Positions 31,187-43,474 of a DNA stretch of 64,000 bases are shown piece after piece. Both the position numbers and the translations under genes were made by a program. This stretch comes from Pelobates cultripes (lineage: Eukaryota; Chordata; Amphibia; Anura; Pelobatidae). Within the stretch, counting starts at the first letter, position 1; the number at the start of each line of letters is the position of its first letter. The stretch covers positions 125,837,184 through 125,901,183 of the forward strand of contig OW240920.1 of the NCBI GenBank assembly GCA_933207985.1, read 5' to 3'. The notes below the pieces were generated by a model. That model saw only the letters and a list, made by a program, of their open reading frames with translations, had not been told where the DNA came from and searched no databases.

Positions 31187-31452
31187 TGTAAACACGGCGG
31201 CACTGCAGCACTGGTGTTAGTTAACATGGCAGATCATATGGGTGGGGCATTGTGATGTCACATGGGGGGGCGGCAAACTTTACTTTTGCCTAGGGCGGCA
31301 AAAATCCTTGCACCGGCCCTGCAGACACTGCATCCCTGTGGGCGGACTCAGGAGGGGGGGGGACGGACGGACTCGGGTGCATGCACCGGGGGGCCCAGAC
31401 CTTGAGCTGTGTCAGGGGCCCCAAAATTTCTGATGGCAGCCCTGTCTGCCAC

Positions 31453-32945
31453 TAAGGAAACCAGTCTCTTTTGTCCAGTTACAGTTTGACCCCTAATTTC
31501 AATCAAACCACCTAAGTTAAACTCAACTGAAACATTTAAATATATGCAGATTATTGTGCATCTAATCTGATCCAAAATCAATTTGGCAGATATGTTTTTG
31601 TCTTTTACTGGGCCATTTGACTTGACTGTTTCTCTTCCTTCCTCGCTATGGACAAAACATGCAACCCATCGACTCTTAATTACTCTAAAGGGCACTAGAA
31701 ATATTTAGCTTTTTTGCATATTTTGTTCATATATTATCACAGAATAAACATGAAACTTTATATTTGATAAAATCCATTTCATGACGAAAATTGGGGATTT
31801 CTATAAAGTGCAGAAGGTCATTAAAATGACAGCTGACAAATTAATATTTCAGAGTAATTCATAATGCCTCCTTAAATGAAATGCAGACCTGTAGTCACAC
31901 AGGACTTTTACATTTTTCTTGAAGAATTTAAAATTCTCTGTAACTTCCGTGTTCAATACCTGTAATATCAATATCAGAAATGGTCCTTTTTTTATCTGTA
32001 CAAACTGAGTCACTGAGGGCTAGTTTTCATGTTTGTAGGCAAAAAGCATCCATTACGGTTTTTAAATAAAAACAGGAGAGAAATGTTTGCAGTTACAGGA
32101 TCCCAACGGGTTTCCACGATAAACACTTCACTTTATTGTCTGCAATGCTACTCTCGTCTGCCTTCACTAATACCGCACGCCATTTTACATTTGCTGTTTT
32201 GCAAAATGGATGTACATCAAGAAGAAGGCATATTTTATAGTTCAGTGCTATCACAATTCTGGAACACTCTAAAAGTTTTGCTCATTCTCACTTCACCTAC
32301 CATACTGTCACCATACACCTGCCTTGCCAAATTTCACCTTAGATTGGTTTTAACTTGACTACTGACCCATTACTCCTTTTTCCCGTTTTTATTCTTGTGG
32401 ATAAGGGCAATGGCCCCAGCTTTATTAAATTTAACTCAATTCAGATAACCATAACCTGTCAGCTGTTCTCCACCTCTTATTCCCAAGAGCCTCAACAGCC
32501 GGGACTTGCCACCAGCCCTCATGCGGTCTGTCGTCTCCCCAATTCGACTCTGTGTCTTCCTCCTTTATTCCCAGTTGCGCTGTCCAGGGATCCTGCCAAG
32601 CTGTGACAAAACAAGAAACAACAGCAAGACACCAAAACACCAACACTTCCATAACCAGAGGGTGGAAGGGTGGGAAATTTAACCAGGTTCCTTCAAGTGT
32701 CTATGCTGACTGGTAAGTCTCCTCCCCACTTCTCTCCCCAAACTCCTTGCCTTTGCAACAAACTATCCATTTTAAGACCAGCCCACCATACATGGGCAGC
32801 AGTCATTCCCAAGTTGTCCATGGGGAAACCATACCTCACTGACGACGCCTTACAAGGCTGGAACTACCGTCGGGATAGCTGTATTTCTCATGCAGAGGGA
32901 GCTGTCCCGAATTTCTGTTCTGGACCGCTTTTTTGGTCTCTTTGT
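31453..32945. other. unassigned sequence
   Basis: No gene or repeat recognised. 32440-32940 is GC-richer and resembles transposon sequence in composition, but I cannot assign it. Confidence 0.4.
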
Positions 32946-33130
32946 AATATTTCAAAAAGAGAATGCACACTAGAAACACCAGAGAAAGTTATGCAATTAC
33001 ATTACTAGATCAACAATTGGTACAATAAGCATAGAGCAAAATTACAACGTGACAATATAAAGGCATAATAAAATAAACAATAATAATGACCACAATTCTC
33101 ACAAGCCTATTATGGCAGAAACATGGTCAC
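32946..33130. repeat. fragment related to the 7711 foldback arm
   Basis: AAAGAGAATGCACACTAGAAA, AAATAAACAATAATAATG and CACAATTCTCACAAGCCTAT occur in the same order as in the left arm at 7720-7895. Single arm only. Confidence 0.6.
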
Positions 33131-33640
33131 TTGTAAAAACACGGGTCTCTTTGTAATATCACAAGATGAGTTAAAATCAACTCGAGAACTGAGCGGGGAC
33201 CAATCGAACGGCAAATTATATGTTTTAGTGGTTTTTTTGCATGCACCATACTGGTAGATAGTCTTTTGTGTTAAAATGTATTTACATATAAATGTTATAA
33301 AATAAATTCCATATGTCACAATAAATCACTTTCTCAGATATTTATCTCATCAGCCTCTTAAAGCACAATGTGCATTTTAAGATTCTTTGTGTTCAAATAT
33401 TAATAAAGAAAATAAAAAGAATTAATCTTAAATCCAGCACTTGGTTGAAAGTTTACGTGATCTTAAAAAAATCCATAAAAAATTAATTTTAGAATATTAA
33501 TGATGAAGTATTGTGGGATGACGGAAAACCCCATTCTACTTCTGATTTTATAAATGCTGCTCAAGGCAAATGCCAAGTGTCTTAGTAAAAGTCAGCCTGG
33601 AGCATGATTGTTATGTCAACAGTGTTACATGAGTTGTAAA

Positions 33641-33641
33641 C

Positions 33642-33675
<34 letters not shown>
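33641..33675. repeat. (TA)n microsatellite next to the Tc1 insertion
   Basis: TA run changing to GTATGTATGTA, ending at the TA target of the Tc1 element. Confidence 0.85.
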
Positions 33676-33677
<2 letters not shown>

Positions 33678-33907
33678 CAGTGAGGGAAAAAAGTATTTGA
33701 CCCCCTGCTGATTTTGAATGTTTGCCAACTGAAAAAAAAGCTCAGTTTACAATTCTAATGTTAGGTGTATTTTAACATTGAGAGACAGAATAAAAATTTT
33801 TTAAAAATCCAGAAAAACGCATTTCTAAAAAGTTATAAATTGATTTGCATATCAATGAGTGAAATAAGTATTTGATCCCCTATCAATCAGCAAGATTTCT
33901 GGCTCCC

Positions 33908-34001
33908 AGGTGTCTTTATACAGGTAACGAGCTGAGATTAGGAGCACTCTCTTAAAGGGAGTGCTCCTAATCTCAGCTCATTACCTGTATAAAAGACACC
34001 T
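33908..34001. repeat. hairpin upstream of the transposase
   Basis: AGGTGTCTTTATACAGGTAA..GGAGCACTC pairs with GAGTGCTCC..TTACCTGTATAAAAGACACC. Arms about 43 bp. Confidence 0.85.
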
Positions 34002-34044
34002 GTCCACAGAAGCAATCAATCAATTAGATTCCAAACTCTCCACC

Positions 34045-35012
34045 ATGGCCAAAACCAAAGAGCTGTCCAAGGATGTCAGGGACAAGATAGTAGACCTAAA
34101 CAAGGCCAGAATGGACTACAAGTCCATTGCCAAGGAGCTTGGTGAGAAGGTGACAACAGTTGGTGCGACTATTCACAAATGGAAGAAAAACAAAATAACT
34201 ATCAGTCTCCCTCGGTCTGGTGCTCCATCCAAGATCTCACCTCGTGGAGCTTAAATGATCACGAGAACAGTGAGGAATCAGCCCAGAACTACATGGGAGG
34301 ATCTTGTTAATGACCTCAAGGCAGCTGGGACCATAGTCACCACGAAAACAATTGGTAACACACTACACCATGAAGGACTGAAATCCTGCAGTGCCAGCAA
34401 GGTCCCCTGCTCAAGAATGCACATGTACAGGCCCGTCTGAAGTTCGCCAATGAGCATCTGAATGATTCAGAGGAGAACTGGGTGAAAGTCGAGCTCTTTG
34501 ACATCAACTCACCGTGTTTGGAGGAGGAGGAATGCTGCCTATGACCCCAAGAACACCATCCCCATTGTCAAACATGGAAGTGGAAACATTATGCTTTGGG
34601 GGTGTTTTTCTGCATCACATCAAAGGGACGATAGACAGGGCCATGTACCGTCAAATTTTGGGTAAGAACCTCCTTCCCTCAGCCAGCGCATTGAAAATGG
34701 GTCATGGTTGGGTATTCCAGCATGGCAATGACCCAAAACACACAGCCAAAGCAACAAAGGAGTGGCTCAAGAAGAAGCACTGGCCAGTCTCCAGACCTTA
34801 ATCCTATCGAAAATCTGTTTAGGGAGCTGAAGGTTCGAGTTGCCAAACGTCAGCCTCAAAACCTTAATGATTTGGGGAGGATCTGCAAAGAGGAGTGGGA
34901 CAAAATCCCTTCTGAGATGTGTGCAAACCTGGTGGCCAGCTACAGCAAACATCTGATATTTCTAAGGGGTCAAATACTTATTTCACTCATTGACATGCAA
35001 ATCAATTTATAA
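34045..35012 (+). pseudogene. Tc1-type transposase, inactivated
   Basis: From ATG 34045 the paired-like helix-turn-helix ([19 protein letters not shown].. to HKWKK) is intact. TAA at 34252-34254 interrupts the frame, which continues in phase (TRTVRNQPRTTWEDL). A frameshift near 34403 moves to another frame (KFANEHLNDSEENW). Then the block holding the first catalytic aspartate is missing: VKV is joined directly to ELFD at about 34488. The last part from 34560 has [14 protein letters not shown] and [15 protein letters not shown], where the second catalytic aspartate (first D of DNDPKH) is Gly. The third acidic residue remains (SPDLNPIEN). Three independent classes of damage mean it cannot act; it could at most be moved in trans. 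Confidence 0.9.
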
Positions 35013-35175
35013 ATTTTATTTACATGTGTTTTTCTCGATTTTTTTTTTTTTTGTTATTCTGTCTCTCACTGTTTAAAACACACCTACCATAAAAATTATA
35101 GACTGATCATTTCTTTCTCAGTGGGCTAACGTTCAAAATTAGCAGGGGATTAAATACTTTTTTTCTCTCACTGTA

Positions 35176-35985
35176 TACATATGTAAGATTTTTGTAGGAG
35201 AGCTGTACATTTACGAGAATCCCATCTACAACTGCAGTTCTCATTTACTCATTCAACAATTTTGATGGGGTTTATTTTTCATATTTTTTTTATTCTATAT
35301 TTAACAAATATGCAGTGAGGCGTGAAAAATAAATTAAATGTGAAAAATCCACATCTTTTCATCTTGCAAATGGGCGTCTCCATTTTTGCCTGCACTTTGC
35401 ACCTGGCAATCAGCATAGAGAAAATATATAGAAGAAGAGGAAAACTGAAATAATGTTTCTATTTCCTGTCTTCATTTGCATAGTTTGCCCTGGCAATGCC
35501 TTGTCTGAACTGGATTATTAGGTAGTTTGCTAAATCTTTAATATAAATTTAAAAGGAAAATGGAGGAGCTCAAGAAAAAATCATTTCACAAAAGGTTTAG
35601 GTCATTATTAATGTTTTAGTCAATGGTGTACACTCCAAAACCTTATCAGTTACCCTGTACATCAGACAAGAGGGTTTATTCAGTAAACAACTAATTGTAG
35701 TGAATTAAAAGTTGCATTTCAAAATGTTTGGTTTGTATAACCAAGCTGTAGACTATAATCAGGGTCAGAGTGCCAATAAGGGTGGCTACCCTAAATGCAA
35801 ACGTAATTGTTTTTTTCCTTTTTATATATATAGTTTCATATATGTTTTCCTTTTGCTACATAGTAATTTATTTATTTTAATTGCAGAGGGGAGAGTAGGA
35901 AAAGCACTTTTTGATAAAACAAGCAACCGAGAAATTGATTTTTTTACTTCTTTTGACGTGTTGTTAGGACATCTGGGAAATCTGT
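35176..35985. other. unassigned AT-rich sequence
   Basis: No feature recognised; the frame at 35712-36032 has no domain and runs into a MITE. Confidence 0.4.
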
Positions 35986-35993
35986 ACCTATAC

Positions 35994-36117
35994 CAGGGGT
36001 GCCCAAAATTTATATCCCCAGATGTTGTGTAACTACAAATTCCATGATGTTTTGCATGCCTTCGGAATGCCTTTAGAATGGCAAAACATCTGGGGGTCTA
36101 CCTTTTGAGCACCCATG
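35994..36117. mobile_element. short hAT-like MITE
   Basis: Starts CAGGGGTGCCCAAAA and ends TTGAGCACCCATG. Flanks ACCTATAC (35986-35993) and GCCTATAG (36118-36125) share CCTATA, a degraded 8-bp duplication. The interior CATGATGTTTTGCATGCC resembles the foldback at 38430-38590. Confidence 0.65.
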
Positions 36118-36187
36118 GCCTATAGGCACCTGAGAGGTAAACTTAGTCCTCATTATAGGTAAGTTGGATTTTTTTCAAAATCAATAC

Positions 36188-36656
36188 TTAAAGGACCACT
36201 ATAGGCACCCAGACCACTTTAGCTTAATGAAGTGGTCTGGGTGCCAGGTCCAGCTAGGATTAACCCTTTCTTCTATTAACATTAACTATGTTTATATTAG
36301 GGTTAATCTAGCCTCTAGTGGCTGTCTCATTGACAGCCGATAGAGGTGCTTCCGCACTCCTCACTGTGATTTTCACAGTGAGAAGACGCCAGCGTCCATA
36401 GGAAAGCATTAAGAATGCTTTCCTATGTACTGGCTGAATGCGCGCGCAGCTCCTGCCGCGCATGCGCATTCAGCCGATGACGACGAGAAGGAGGAGGAGG
36501 AGAATACCCCACCCGACGCTGGAAAAATAGGTAAATTTAACCCCTTCCACCCCCTAGAGACCGGCAGGAGGGGGACCCTGAGGGTGGGGGCACCTTCAGG
36601 GCACTATAGTGCCAGGAAAACGAGTATGTTTTCCTGGCACTATAGTGGTCCTTTAA
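36188..36656. mobile_element. T2/Kolobok-like MITE, complete
   Basis: TTAA at 36188-36191 and 36653-36656. Ends AGGACCACTATAGGCACCC and AGGACCACTATAGTGCCAG. Contains two internal palindromes (CACCCAGACCACTT..AAGTGGTCTGGGTG and a TTTTCCTGGCAC pair). Confidence 0.8.
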
Positions 36657-37550
36657 TACCTACATTTACAATTAGTTTTTCAAGAAGGATTGAGATCCCA
36701 CAGTGTCCTATTGTTCAAAGTGTTGAGCCCCCCTTCATTCTTCAGGATCCCTGTCTAACCCTGGGGCCCTAGGCAACTGCCTAGAGTCATCTTATGCTTG
36801 CTCCTGCTCCAGACATACTCCAGGCTAGGTGTTGCACCACACAGAAGAGGGATTAAATGGACTAAAGCCTTTTTTCGAAAAAACACGCATCTGTTTCGGA
36901 CATTGCATCTGTCTTTACTGCCCCTTTAAAAAAAAAAAAAAAGTTGTATATTATGGGGATCTCATAAAAACGAGAAAAAAGGAAAAAAAAAAACACTTAA
37001 AAAATCATGAACATACCAAGAAGACTTAAAACCATAACAAGTGTGCTGTAGTAAACAGTTCAATGATTGACATTTATAGGCCTTTTAGCACATGAAACAA
37101 TTATCATGATTTGTGACTCTTTTCATGTTAACTTGTTCTTTAATACACTTGCGGCATGTGCTAATCTAAGGATGAACCACAAGGTGTATATAAACTTTTC
37201 GCCTTAAAGTTATTTTCATGGATGTGTAAAATACCACTAGCACTTATTAACTTCTTGCAACTCGTTTAACAGTTCAATCTCTTTACTAATAGCATTATTT
37301 AAATGTTGCATTTAATTGGTTATATCCACCTGTACGGATAAGTGATATTTATATCGATTCACTCAATACTATGTGTAATATTCCATATTAGTGTTACAAT
37401 TTAAGCACGATTGGAAGTAGGGCTAGTGCTACTGGCTAATAGTAACTATCTATTGTAACTAACTATCTAGCAATCTTACTACAAACAGCAAACGTGTACT
37501 CATTGCAAGATTCTAATGGTTATCATTAATATCTTATTACAAAACGTGAT
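36657..37550. other. unassigned AT-rich sequence
   Basis: Poly-A-rich stretches near 36930 and 36985; no gene recognised. Confidence 0.4.
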
Positions 37551-37610
37551 TTGGGCAGACTAGATGGGCCGAATGGTTCTTATCTGCCGTCACATTCTAT
37601 GTTTCTATGT
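37551..37610 (+). mobile_element. CR1-like 3' tail only
   Basis: TTGGGCAGACTAGATGGGCC to ATTCTATGTTTCTATGT, the same tail as at 440-505 and 49594-49662. Confidence 0.75.
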
Positions 37611-37620
37611 GATGCTCCCT

Positions 37621-38054
37621 TTAAAGGGACACGCCACACCCCTGAAGCACTTAAGCTTTAGTTTATTGAAAAGCTTTATGTGTCAAGAGTGTGTCCTCTT
37701 TTTTCATTTTTTTTCATTTTTAAAAAAATGCTTTTATAAAGTATACTGGTTACATCCTCAGACAACATATCCTGGTACTTCCTGGTTTGGTTAGTTTTTT
37801 TTGCACCGAACTCAAGAGGCAGCAATTGCCCAGAGCATCTGCCTTGCATCTGCCTTGCAAAGACTTCTCATTGAGCTACATTGGAAAGTCTGTGATTGGA
37901 CAGTCACAGAATGTCAGGGCGGGGTTAGGATGGGAGGGCTTGCAAAGGCAGCAGACAATGCATAATTAAATGCATGCAAGTTTTCATTTGGGGTATATCT
38001 ACTAAACAGTGATTTTTATTTATTGTGTATTTGGGCAGTGGAGTGTCCCTTTAA
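37621..38054. mobile_element. T2/Kolobok-like MITE, complete
   Basis: TTAA at 37621-37624 and 38051-38054; ends AGGGACACGCCACACC and AGGGACACTCCACTGCC. Starts about 10 bp after the CR1 tail. Confidence 0.75.
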
Positions 38055-38429
38055 CATATTATTACATACTCCACTGTGGGGACTTACAGGCCATTTGTGT
38101 CTGCAATCCACCTTTAACATCTTGCAGATATTAAGTGCTTCATTATTTTTTTTTTACTTACCATCATCTGCTTTAGATCTCCTGTAAGCTCACGGCCCTC
38201 TGACTTTGCACTCTGTATACAGGTGATATGCGTGCTAGACTTTAAGAGACCGGTTGGTCTGATCATATATCATACTCTTTTCAATCCCTACCTTCTGTAA
38301 ATGTACCTATTGTAATGTGCTTCTGACTATGCTGATGTATTATAAACAAACAATAATAATTGTTTATTCATCTGTGACCAAAGGAACACATATAGAAGAA
38401 GAGATTTGACATAATTCATGTTGTGGCTC

Positions 38430-38590
38430 AGGTTCCTTCACTATAGACAAGAGTTGCCAAAAAGGTACCTCTCCAGATGTTTTAAAACTACAGTTTCCAT
38501 GATGCTTTGCCATTCTAGAGCCATGCAAAGCATCATGAGAGTTGTTGTTCTACAACATCTGGGGATCTACCTTCGGGTAAGCCCTGCTGT
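38430..38590. repeat. foldback MITE
   Basis: CTCCAGATGTTTTAAAACTAC..CATGATGCTTTGC pairs with GCAAAGCATCATGAG..CTACAACATCTGGGG. The right-arm motif AGCATCATGAGAGTT also occurs at the right flank of the + strand Ngaro (29914). Confidence 0.7.
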
Positions 38591-38859
38591 ACACAGATCA
38601 GGGAACGTTTGCTTCAGTGTGAAGGTAGGTTGATGGTTAGAACTTTGTTGGGTGACTCTTCAGAACCAGTTGTATGTTTAGGAAAAAAATAGACTCCACT
38701 TTTACTGTGTCAACTAGAGCAGGAACTTTAGTTGACACAGAGTTTTAAATAACACGAGAGATGTATAATTTTAAAAACAAAAAATAAACTAGTCATATCG
38801 TGTTTATGATTATTTATGTATAAGAGAAAGGCAGACTGTACACCTTAACCCCAAAAATT

Positions 38860-39480
38860 ATTTTTGAGACTCAAATTGAGACTGTGGTCGAAGTGAGGGC
38901 GGATCTGATAAAGCTGAATGCATCGGCGAAATGCGTCGTCATCAGGCTCCTGGAAGAAGTGTAACACGAATCCAGCACTCTGAGTCCTGTGAAGCCGGCA
39001 CTTGACCCAATAACTGGTAAAGACGCTGATCGGTGGAGAGGATAGAGTACAAGATAGAGCATTGTTTGCCTTCACTACAGCTTCAAGTCTCCATATTTGC
39101 AAAAGATGCCATCACAGTTCAGAGCAGACTATACTGCTCTCTACGTTTGTGAGTGTTTCAGTCTATTTTACTTATTCCTTTTACACCTATTGCCCTATGT
39201 GCTTGTCCTTTTTCTCTTTTTGAGATATCATATTGGAACCTTGGAACAAGCAGAGTGGGATACTCCTAAGTGAGTGATATTAGAGTCACTGTTTTTTATC
39301 ACTATTGTGGTTTTATCATATTCACAATAATACACATATCAGTGTGTTTTTGCACAGTGCACACTGGCACTTCGGGTATAAGCATATTATTACACCAGTA
39401 GTTTTATGTAAAATTACACTTTTATTGTATGTTGATGTATGTGATTGGGGCTTTTTCACAATATATAGTGCTGCTTTTGT
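38860..39480. repeat. Penelope-like fragment with hammerhead-like motif
   Basis: On the + strand CTGATAAAGCTG..ATCGGCGAAATGCG (38907-38937) has the CTGANNA - stem - GAAA order. The flanking low-complexity text up to 39480 resembles 5' regions of Penelope-like elements. Weak call. Confidence 0.3.
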
Positions 39481-39499
39481 TTTTAAAATATATTTGTAT

Positions 39500-40106
39500 T
39501 TATCTGTCTGTGTGTGTGTGTGTGTTTGTCTGTCTGTCTGTATGTCTTGCTGTGTGTGTGTCTGTATGTGTGTGTGTCTGTCTGTATGTCTTGCTGTGTG
39601 TATGTCTGTGTGTGTGTGTGTCTTTCTGTATGTCTGTCTGTTTGTTTGTATGTGAGTATGTGTGTGTCTGTATGTGTGTTTTTCTTTATGTCTGTATGTC
39701 TGTGTGTGTGTGTCTGTATGTCTGTGTCTGTCTGTGTGTCTGTATGTGTGTGTTTGTCTTTCTGTTCTGTATGTCTGTGTGTGTCTGTATGTGTGTGTAT
39801 GTCTGTCTGTATGTCTGTATGTGAGTGTGTGTATGTCTGTCTGTGTCTTTATGCATGTGTCTCTGTGTGTGTTTGTGTGTGTGTTTGTATGTATGTGTGT
39901 GTTTGTATGTATGTATGTATGTTTATGTGTGTGTGCGTCTATATGTGTGTTTAAATGTGTATCTGTTTGCATGTGTGGGGGGAGGGGGTAATGTATGGGA
40001 GGGTGACGATAGACATATGGGAGGAGGATGGCAGAGGGGGTTTATATATGGGGGGGGACTGGGAATTTTTCACACCGGGTCCCCGTGGTTTCTAGTTACG
40101 TCTCTG
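39500..40106. mobile_element. hAT-like element right part with TG/TCTG array
   Basis: The right end, read inward, is CAGAGACGTAACTAGAAACC, nearly identical to the left end of the element at 57562. The interior at 39505-39975 is a TGTG/TCTG/TATG array. The left terminus was not found, so the start coordinate is approximate. Confidence 0.5.
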
Positions 40107-40910
40107 GTCACGGCCACATCCATTTATTTTTTTATCCCCCCTACCTACTGCAATACATTTTATAGTCCCCCTAGTCACCCCCAAATGCCCCTAGGCCAAC
40201 ATTGTACATTTTTTTTAACACTTTATTTCATGCCCGGACCTAGGTCCTGGGTGCCACCATCTTTGTGTGGGCAGATAAGGGCCCTGTGTGACACGTCATC
40301 TGCCCACACTAGATAACAAAATCCCTCGAAATTGGAAAATTCTAGAAATTAGTAGCCCCTACTTTGTCTTATGTTTTAAAGAAAACTAGGTCAGAAAAGA
40401 AGAAATAAAGAACAGATCCCGAGAGAGGAAGAGAAGAAGAAGATGTCTGGGAAAGGTAAGTTCGGCATGACAGTGCCACTTTAAATATAACCAAAATGTG
40501 CATTCAAAGAGTTTGGCTAACTTCATACTCAATGTTACCTATGAAGACTAGACAATCTGTGTGTCTTTAGTGGCAGAGACCTCTTTCCTCTGCTCCCAAT
40601 CAGGCACTCAAAGAAAAAGACCTGTTCTTTCTCAACAGAAGAACAAACGCACAGTTATTTCCTAAAATAAATTCACATTGAATTTCAAACAGAAGGCCAC
40701 AGTATCCAAACTGACAGCATAGCTAATTTAGAGAATTTTTTTTCAGTTTAGGTATTTTGACCTTAAATGTGATGCTCACGTTGAGTTATTCAATAAAATA
40801 TCAGGAATTCGAAGTGAATTTAAATTTTAAGTTCAAAATAGCCAAAACAGAAAAAAAAAATCTTCAAGCCAGATATGCTTCTATTTCAGTTACTTTGGCC
40901 TTAAAGGGTT
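40107..40910. other. unassigned sequence
   Basis: No feature recognised. Confidence 0.35.
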
Positions 40911-41045
40911 ACTCCAAGTACCATAACTACATCAGCTATTTAAAGTGGCCATGGTTCCTAGAGTCTGTATGGGTGGCACTATAAAACTCTGTGCATGTTG
41001 AGTTTAACCCCATTTGCTGCCGAAAGTGTAACTCTCCCTCTGGGA
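40911..41045. repeat. T2-like MITE 5' part
   Basis: TTAAAGGGTTACTCCAAGTACC followed by CATAACTACATCAG; 3' end not found. Confidence 0.45.
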
Positions 41046-41199
41046 TGGATAATATCAATTATTTGTATCTTGGACATGTGTCATTAGCACGCATAATAAA
41101 ATACAAAAAATACTGCGCAACAGATGCTTTTGTGAAATCACAGTAACTGTGTATAATTCCTTTAATGGCAGCTACACACTCATGCCTCCCACCTCCAAA

Positions 41200-41325
41200 A
41201 CGTTTATAATACACCAAACACCTAAAAAAAAAAACATGAAAAAGAGTAGCACTGTTAGGGATCACCTAAATAGCTTTCACTTTTCCACATTTATTTTCTT
41301 TTTAGGTGTTCGGTGTATTATACGT
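41200..41325. repeat. foldback with ~28-bp arms
   Basis: ACGTTTATAATACACCAAAC..ACCTAAAA pairs with TTTTAGGTGTTCGGTGTATT..ACGT, separated by about 70 bp. Confidence 0.65.
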
Positions 41326-42799
41326 CTGCACGCAGAGCTTGCTGGCGACAGGCGTCCAATGGCAGTACACTTCACCCGCCATGCCAACCATATCCTCCCC
41401 TTAGCACATCCTTCCCTTACGTTCCTCCCCCATCAGCTGTGAGGAGTGACCTCATCGGAGGACAACGATTGGACTGAACAGAGAACTTGGCCTTGGCGCT
41501 AGAACGGAAGTAAGTTTATGATTTCTTTTTTTAAAGTTTGAGGGGGGGACTACGATAGATAGGGCTACTCTAACTAAAACCAGAGTTTACTTAAAACACT
41601 GTTTTTTAGGTGGAGTAAAAGTTTCTCTGAATTCACAAAAAAATCTCACTGTCGTAAATAACCCTGATTGTTTGGTCCTCGACCCCTTGCTAAGAATATA
41701 CACAACATGATATCAAAATATTCGTGTTCCGAGAGTCACCTTGAGTCTTATTATGCCACTGATTACATCAAACTGAGGATGCGGACATAAGTATTTTCAT
41801 TCCACTGAGCAGTGAACTGAATATAATTATTTATGAGGTTAATCACTGTTAATAATAAAATTAAAATTACATGCTTTGATTGTTGTCTTGTAAGCCATGC
41901 CGTGGCAACGCTTTTTTGGATAGACCTGCCTCTATCTGCATTACCATAAGTTTAAAACAAGCATTATGTATCGGAACTTGAACACTTTTTGCAATCTTTA
42001 TAGAAAATATGCTCCAAAAATAAAGCCAAGAAGGGCAGTATTTACATGATGGAACATGTGAAAGAATACGTGTCCCCTTTCCTTTCTTATTTACTCAAAA
42101 AATTAGAAAATCTTGAAAAGAATATGGTGCCAAATGAGTGTATACAAAGAATATTGGTTGATATATAAAAAAAAAAAATGTGGAGGCATAATTCCACAGA
42201 TGTAACCAAATCTCCTGGAGATGCAGACTGATTTGGGGGGAAATAACAAAATAGCAAAAAAAAAAAAAATTAAAAAATATGCAACAAATAAAAATTACAC
42301 ATGTTTTCTAGCTATCTTAAAAAAATATCAAGATAACACAATATGCCATAAAACGTGGTATTACAATACTGATACTTAAAAATAAAAAATGTATGGTACA
42401 GAACATCAAACTGATCTAAAATATGAAAAAATCTACAATATTTTACACAAATGTTCTTCTTGAAGAACTAAAATACCGCTAACAATATTATGTTGTGTTA
42501 CGCCCAATGTAGTAACTACTCTGTGACTAGTCAACATGAAACAGATTACAGGACACTATTGGCACCATAACCACTGCAGATAATGTTGGCATTCTGACGT
42601 AAAGAGTCCTACCCTGCAGGCTGAGAAGTGTAAGCCTAACCTTTTCTTAGAAAAGACAATTTTATAGTGCTGCCTAACACCCACTCTGGTGGCTGTGAAA
42701 ATCACTAGAGGGACTTCCTGGATGAGGTCCTACCAGTGGCGTACACACAAACTATGCGGCCCCGGTGCAAAAATGATCCGTGGGTCCCCCCCTCCCTAT

Positions 42800-43370
42800 T
42801 CCCCCCCGACAGACACACACACACACATACATAGAGACACACACGCACACATAGACACATACACACAGACACATACATACAAACAGACAGGCACACATAT
42901 ATACATACAGACAGACACACACAGACACATACATACAGACCGACACACAGACAGGCACACAGACACATACATACAAACAGACAGGCACACATACAGACAC
43001 ACACACACACATACAGATAGAAAGGCACACATACAGACACACACACAAGACACATACATACAAAGACACATACATTAAAAAACAGACAGACACACAGGCA
43101 GACACACACAGACAGACATACACACAGGCACACATAAATACAGACACACACACACGACGCACATACATACATACAAACAGACAAGCACACACACATACAG
43201 GCAGTCACACATACAGACAGACACACATACATACAAAGACAGGCGTAAACACACACACATACATACAAAGACATACATACAAACAGGCAGACACACATAC
43301 ATACAGACACACGCATACATACAGAGACACATACATACAGACAGACACACATACATACAAACACACACAC
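42800..43370. repeat. CA/GACA-rich simple repeat
   Basis: Degenerate CACACAGACACATACATACA units; produces Cys-rich frames on the minus strand that are not proteins. Confidence 0.85.
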
Positions 43371-43474
43371 AAAATGTTTAAGTCACCCTCCTGTTTCCTA
43401 CCTTTAAGGTGCAGGAGGGTGACTTTCCCTTGGGTCCAGTGGTGGCTCAGGTGGATGGGAGTCAGAGTTACCAC

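Larger units (their letters stand above)
30001..31444. mobile_element. hAT-like non-autonomous element with GA-minisatellite core
   Basis: Termini CAGGGCCGCCATCAG and CTGATGGCAGCCCTG are 15-bp inverted repeats with one mismatch. Flanks TCTGCCAC (29993-30000) and TCTGCCAC (31445-31452) are a perfect 8-bp target duplication. The interior is a GA-rich array with a 100-N gap, a CA-rich stretch, a nested small MITE and another hAT-type end at 31321. A second copy of the right-end motif (CAGACCTTGAGCTGTGT) sits at 30870, so the interior is composite. No transposase. Confidence 0.85.
33678..35173 (+). mobile_element. Tc1/mariner element with long terminal inverted repeats
   Basis: Starts CAGTGAGGGAAAAAAGTATT and ends with its complement (..CTCTCACTG), flanked by TA at 33676-33677 and 35174-35175. 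Terminal inverted repeats are about 205 bp (33678-33882 and 34966-35173), each with an inner repeat of the AAGTATTTGA motif. A 43-bp-arm hairpin (33908-34001) precedes the transposase. This arrangement fits the Passport-like group of vertebrate Tc1 elements (family name tentative). Transposase is dead. Confidence 0.9.

Noticed and set aside
39322..39991. Long Cys/Val-rich and His/Thr-rich frames on both strands (also 3271-3536, 42705-43370, 57502-57947)
   Set aside because: They are translations of TG/CA simple repeats, open in several frames at once; no protein evidence.
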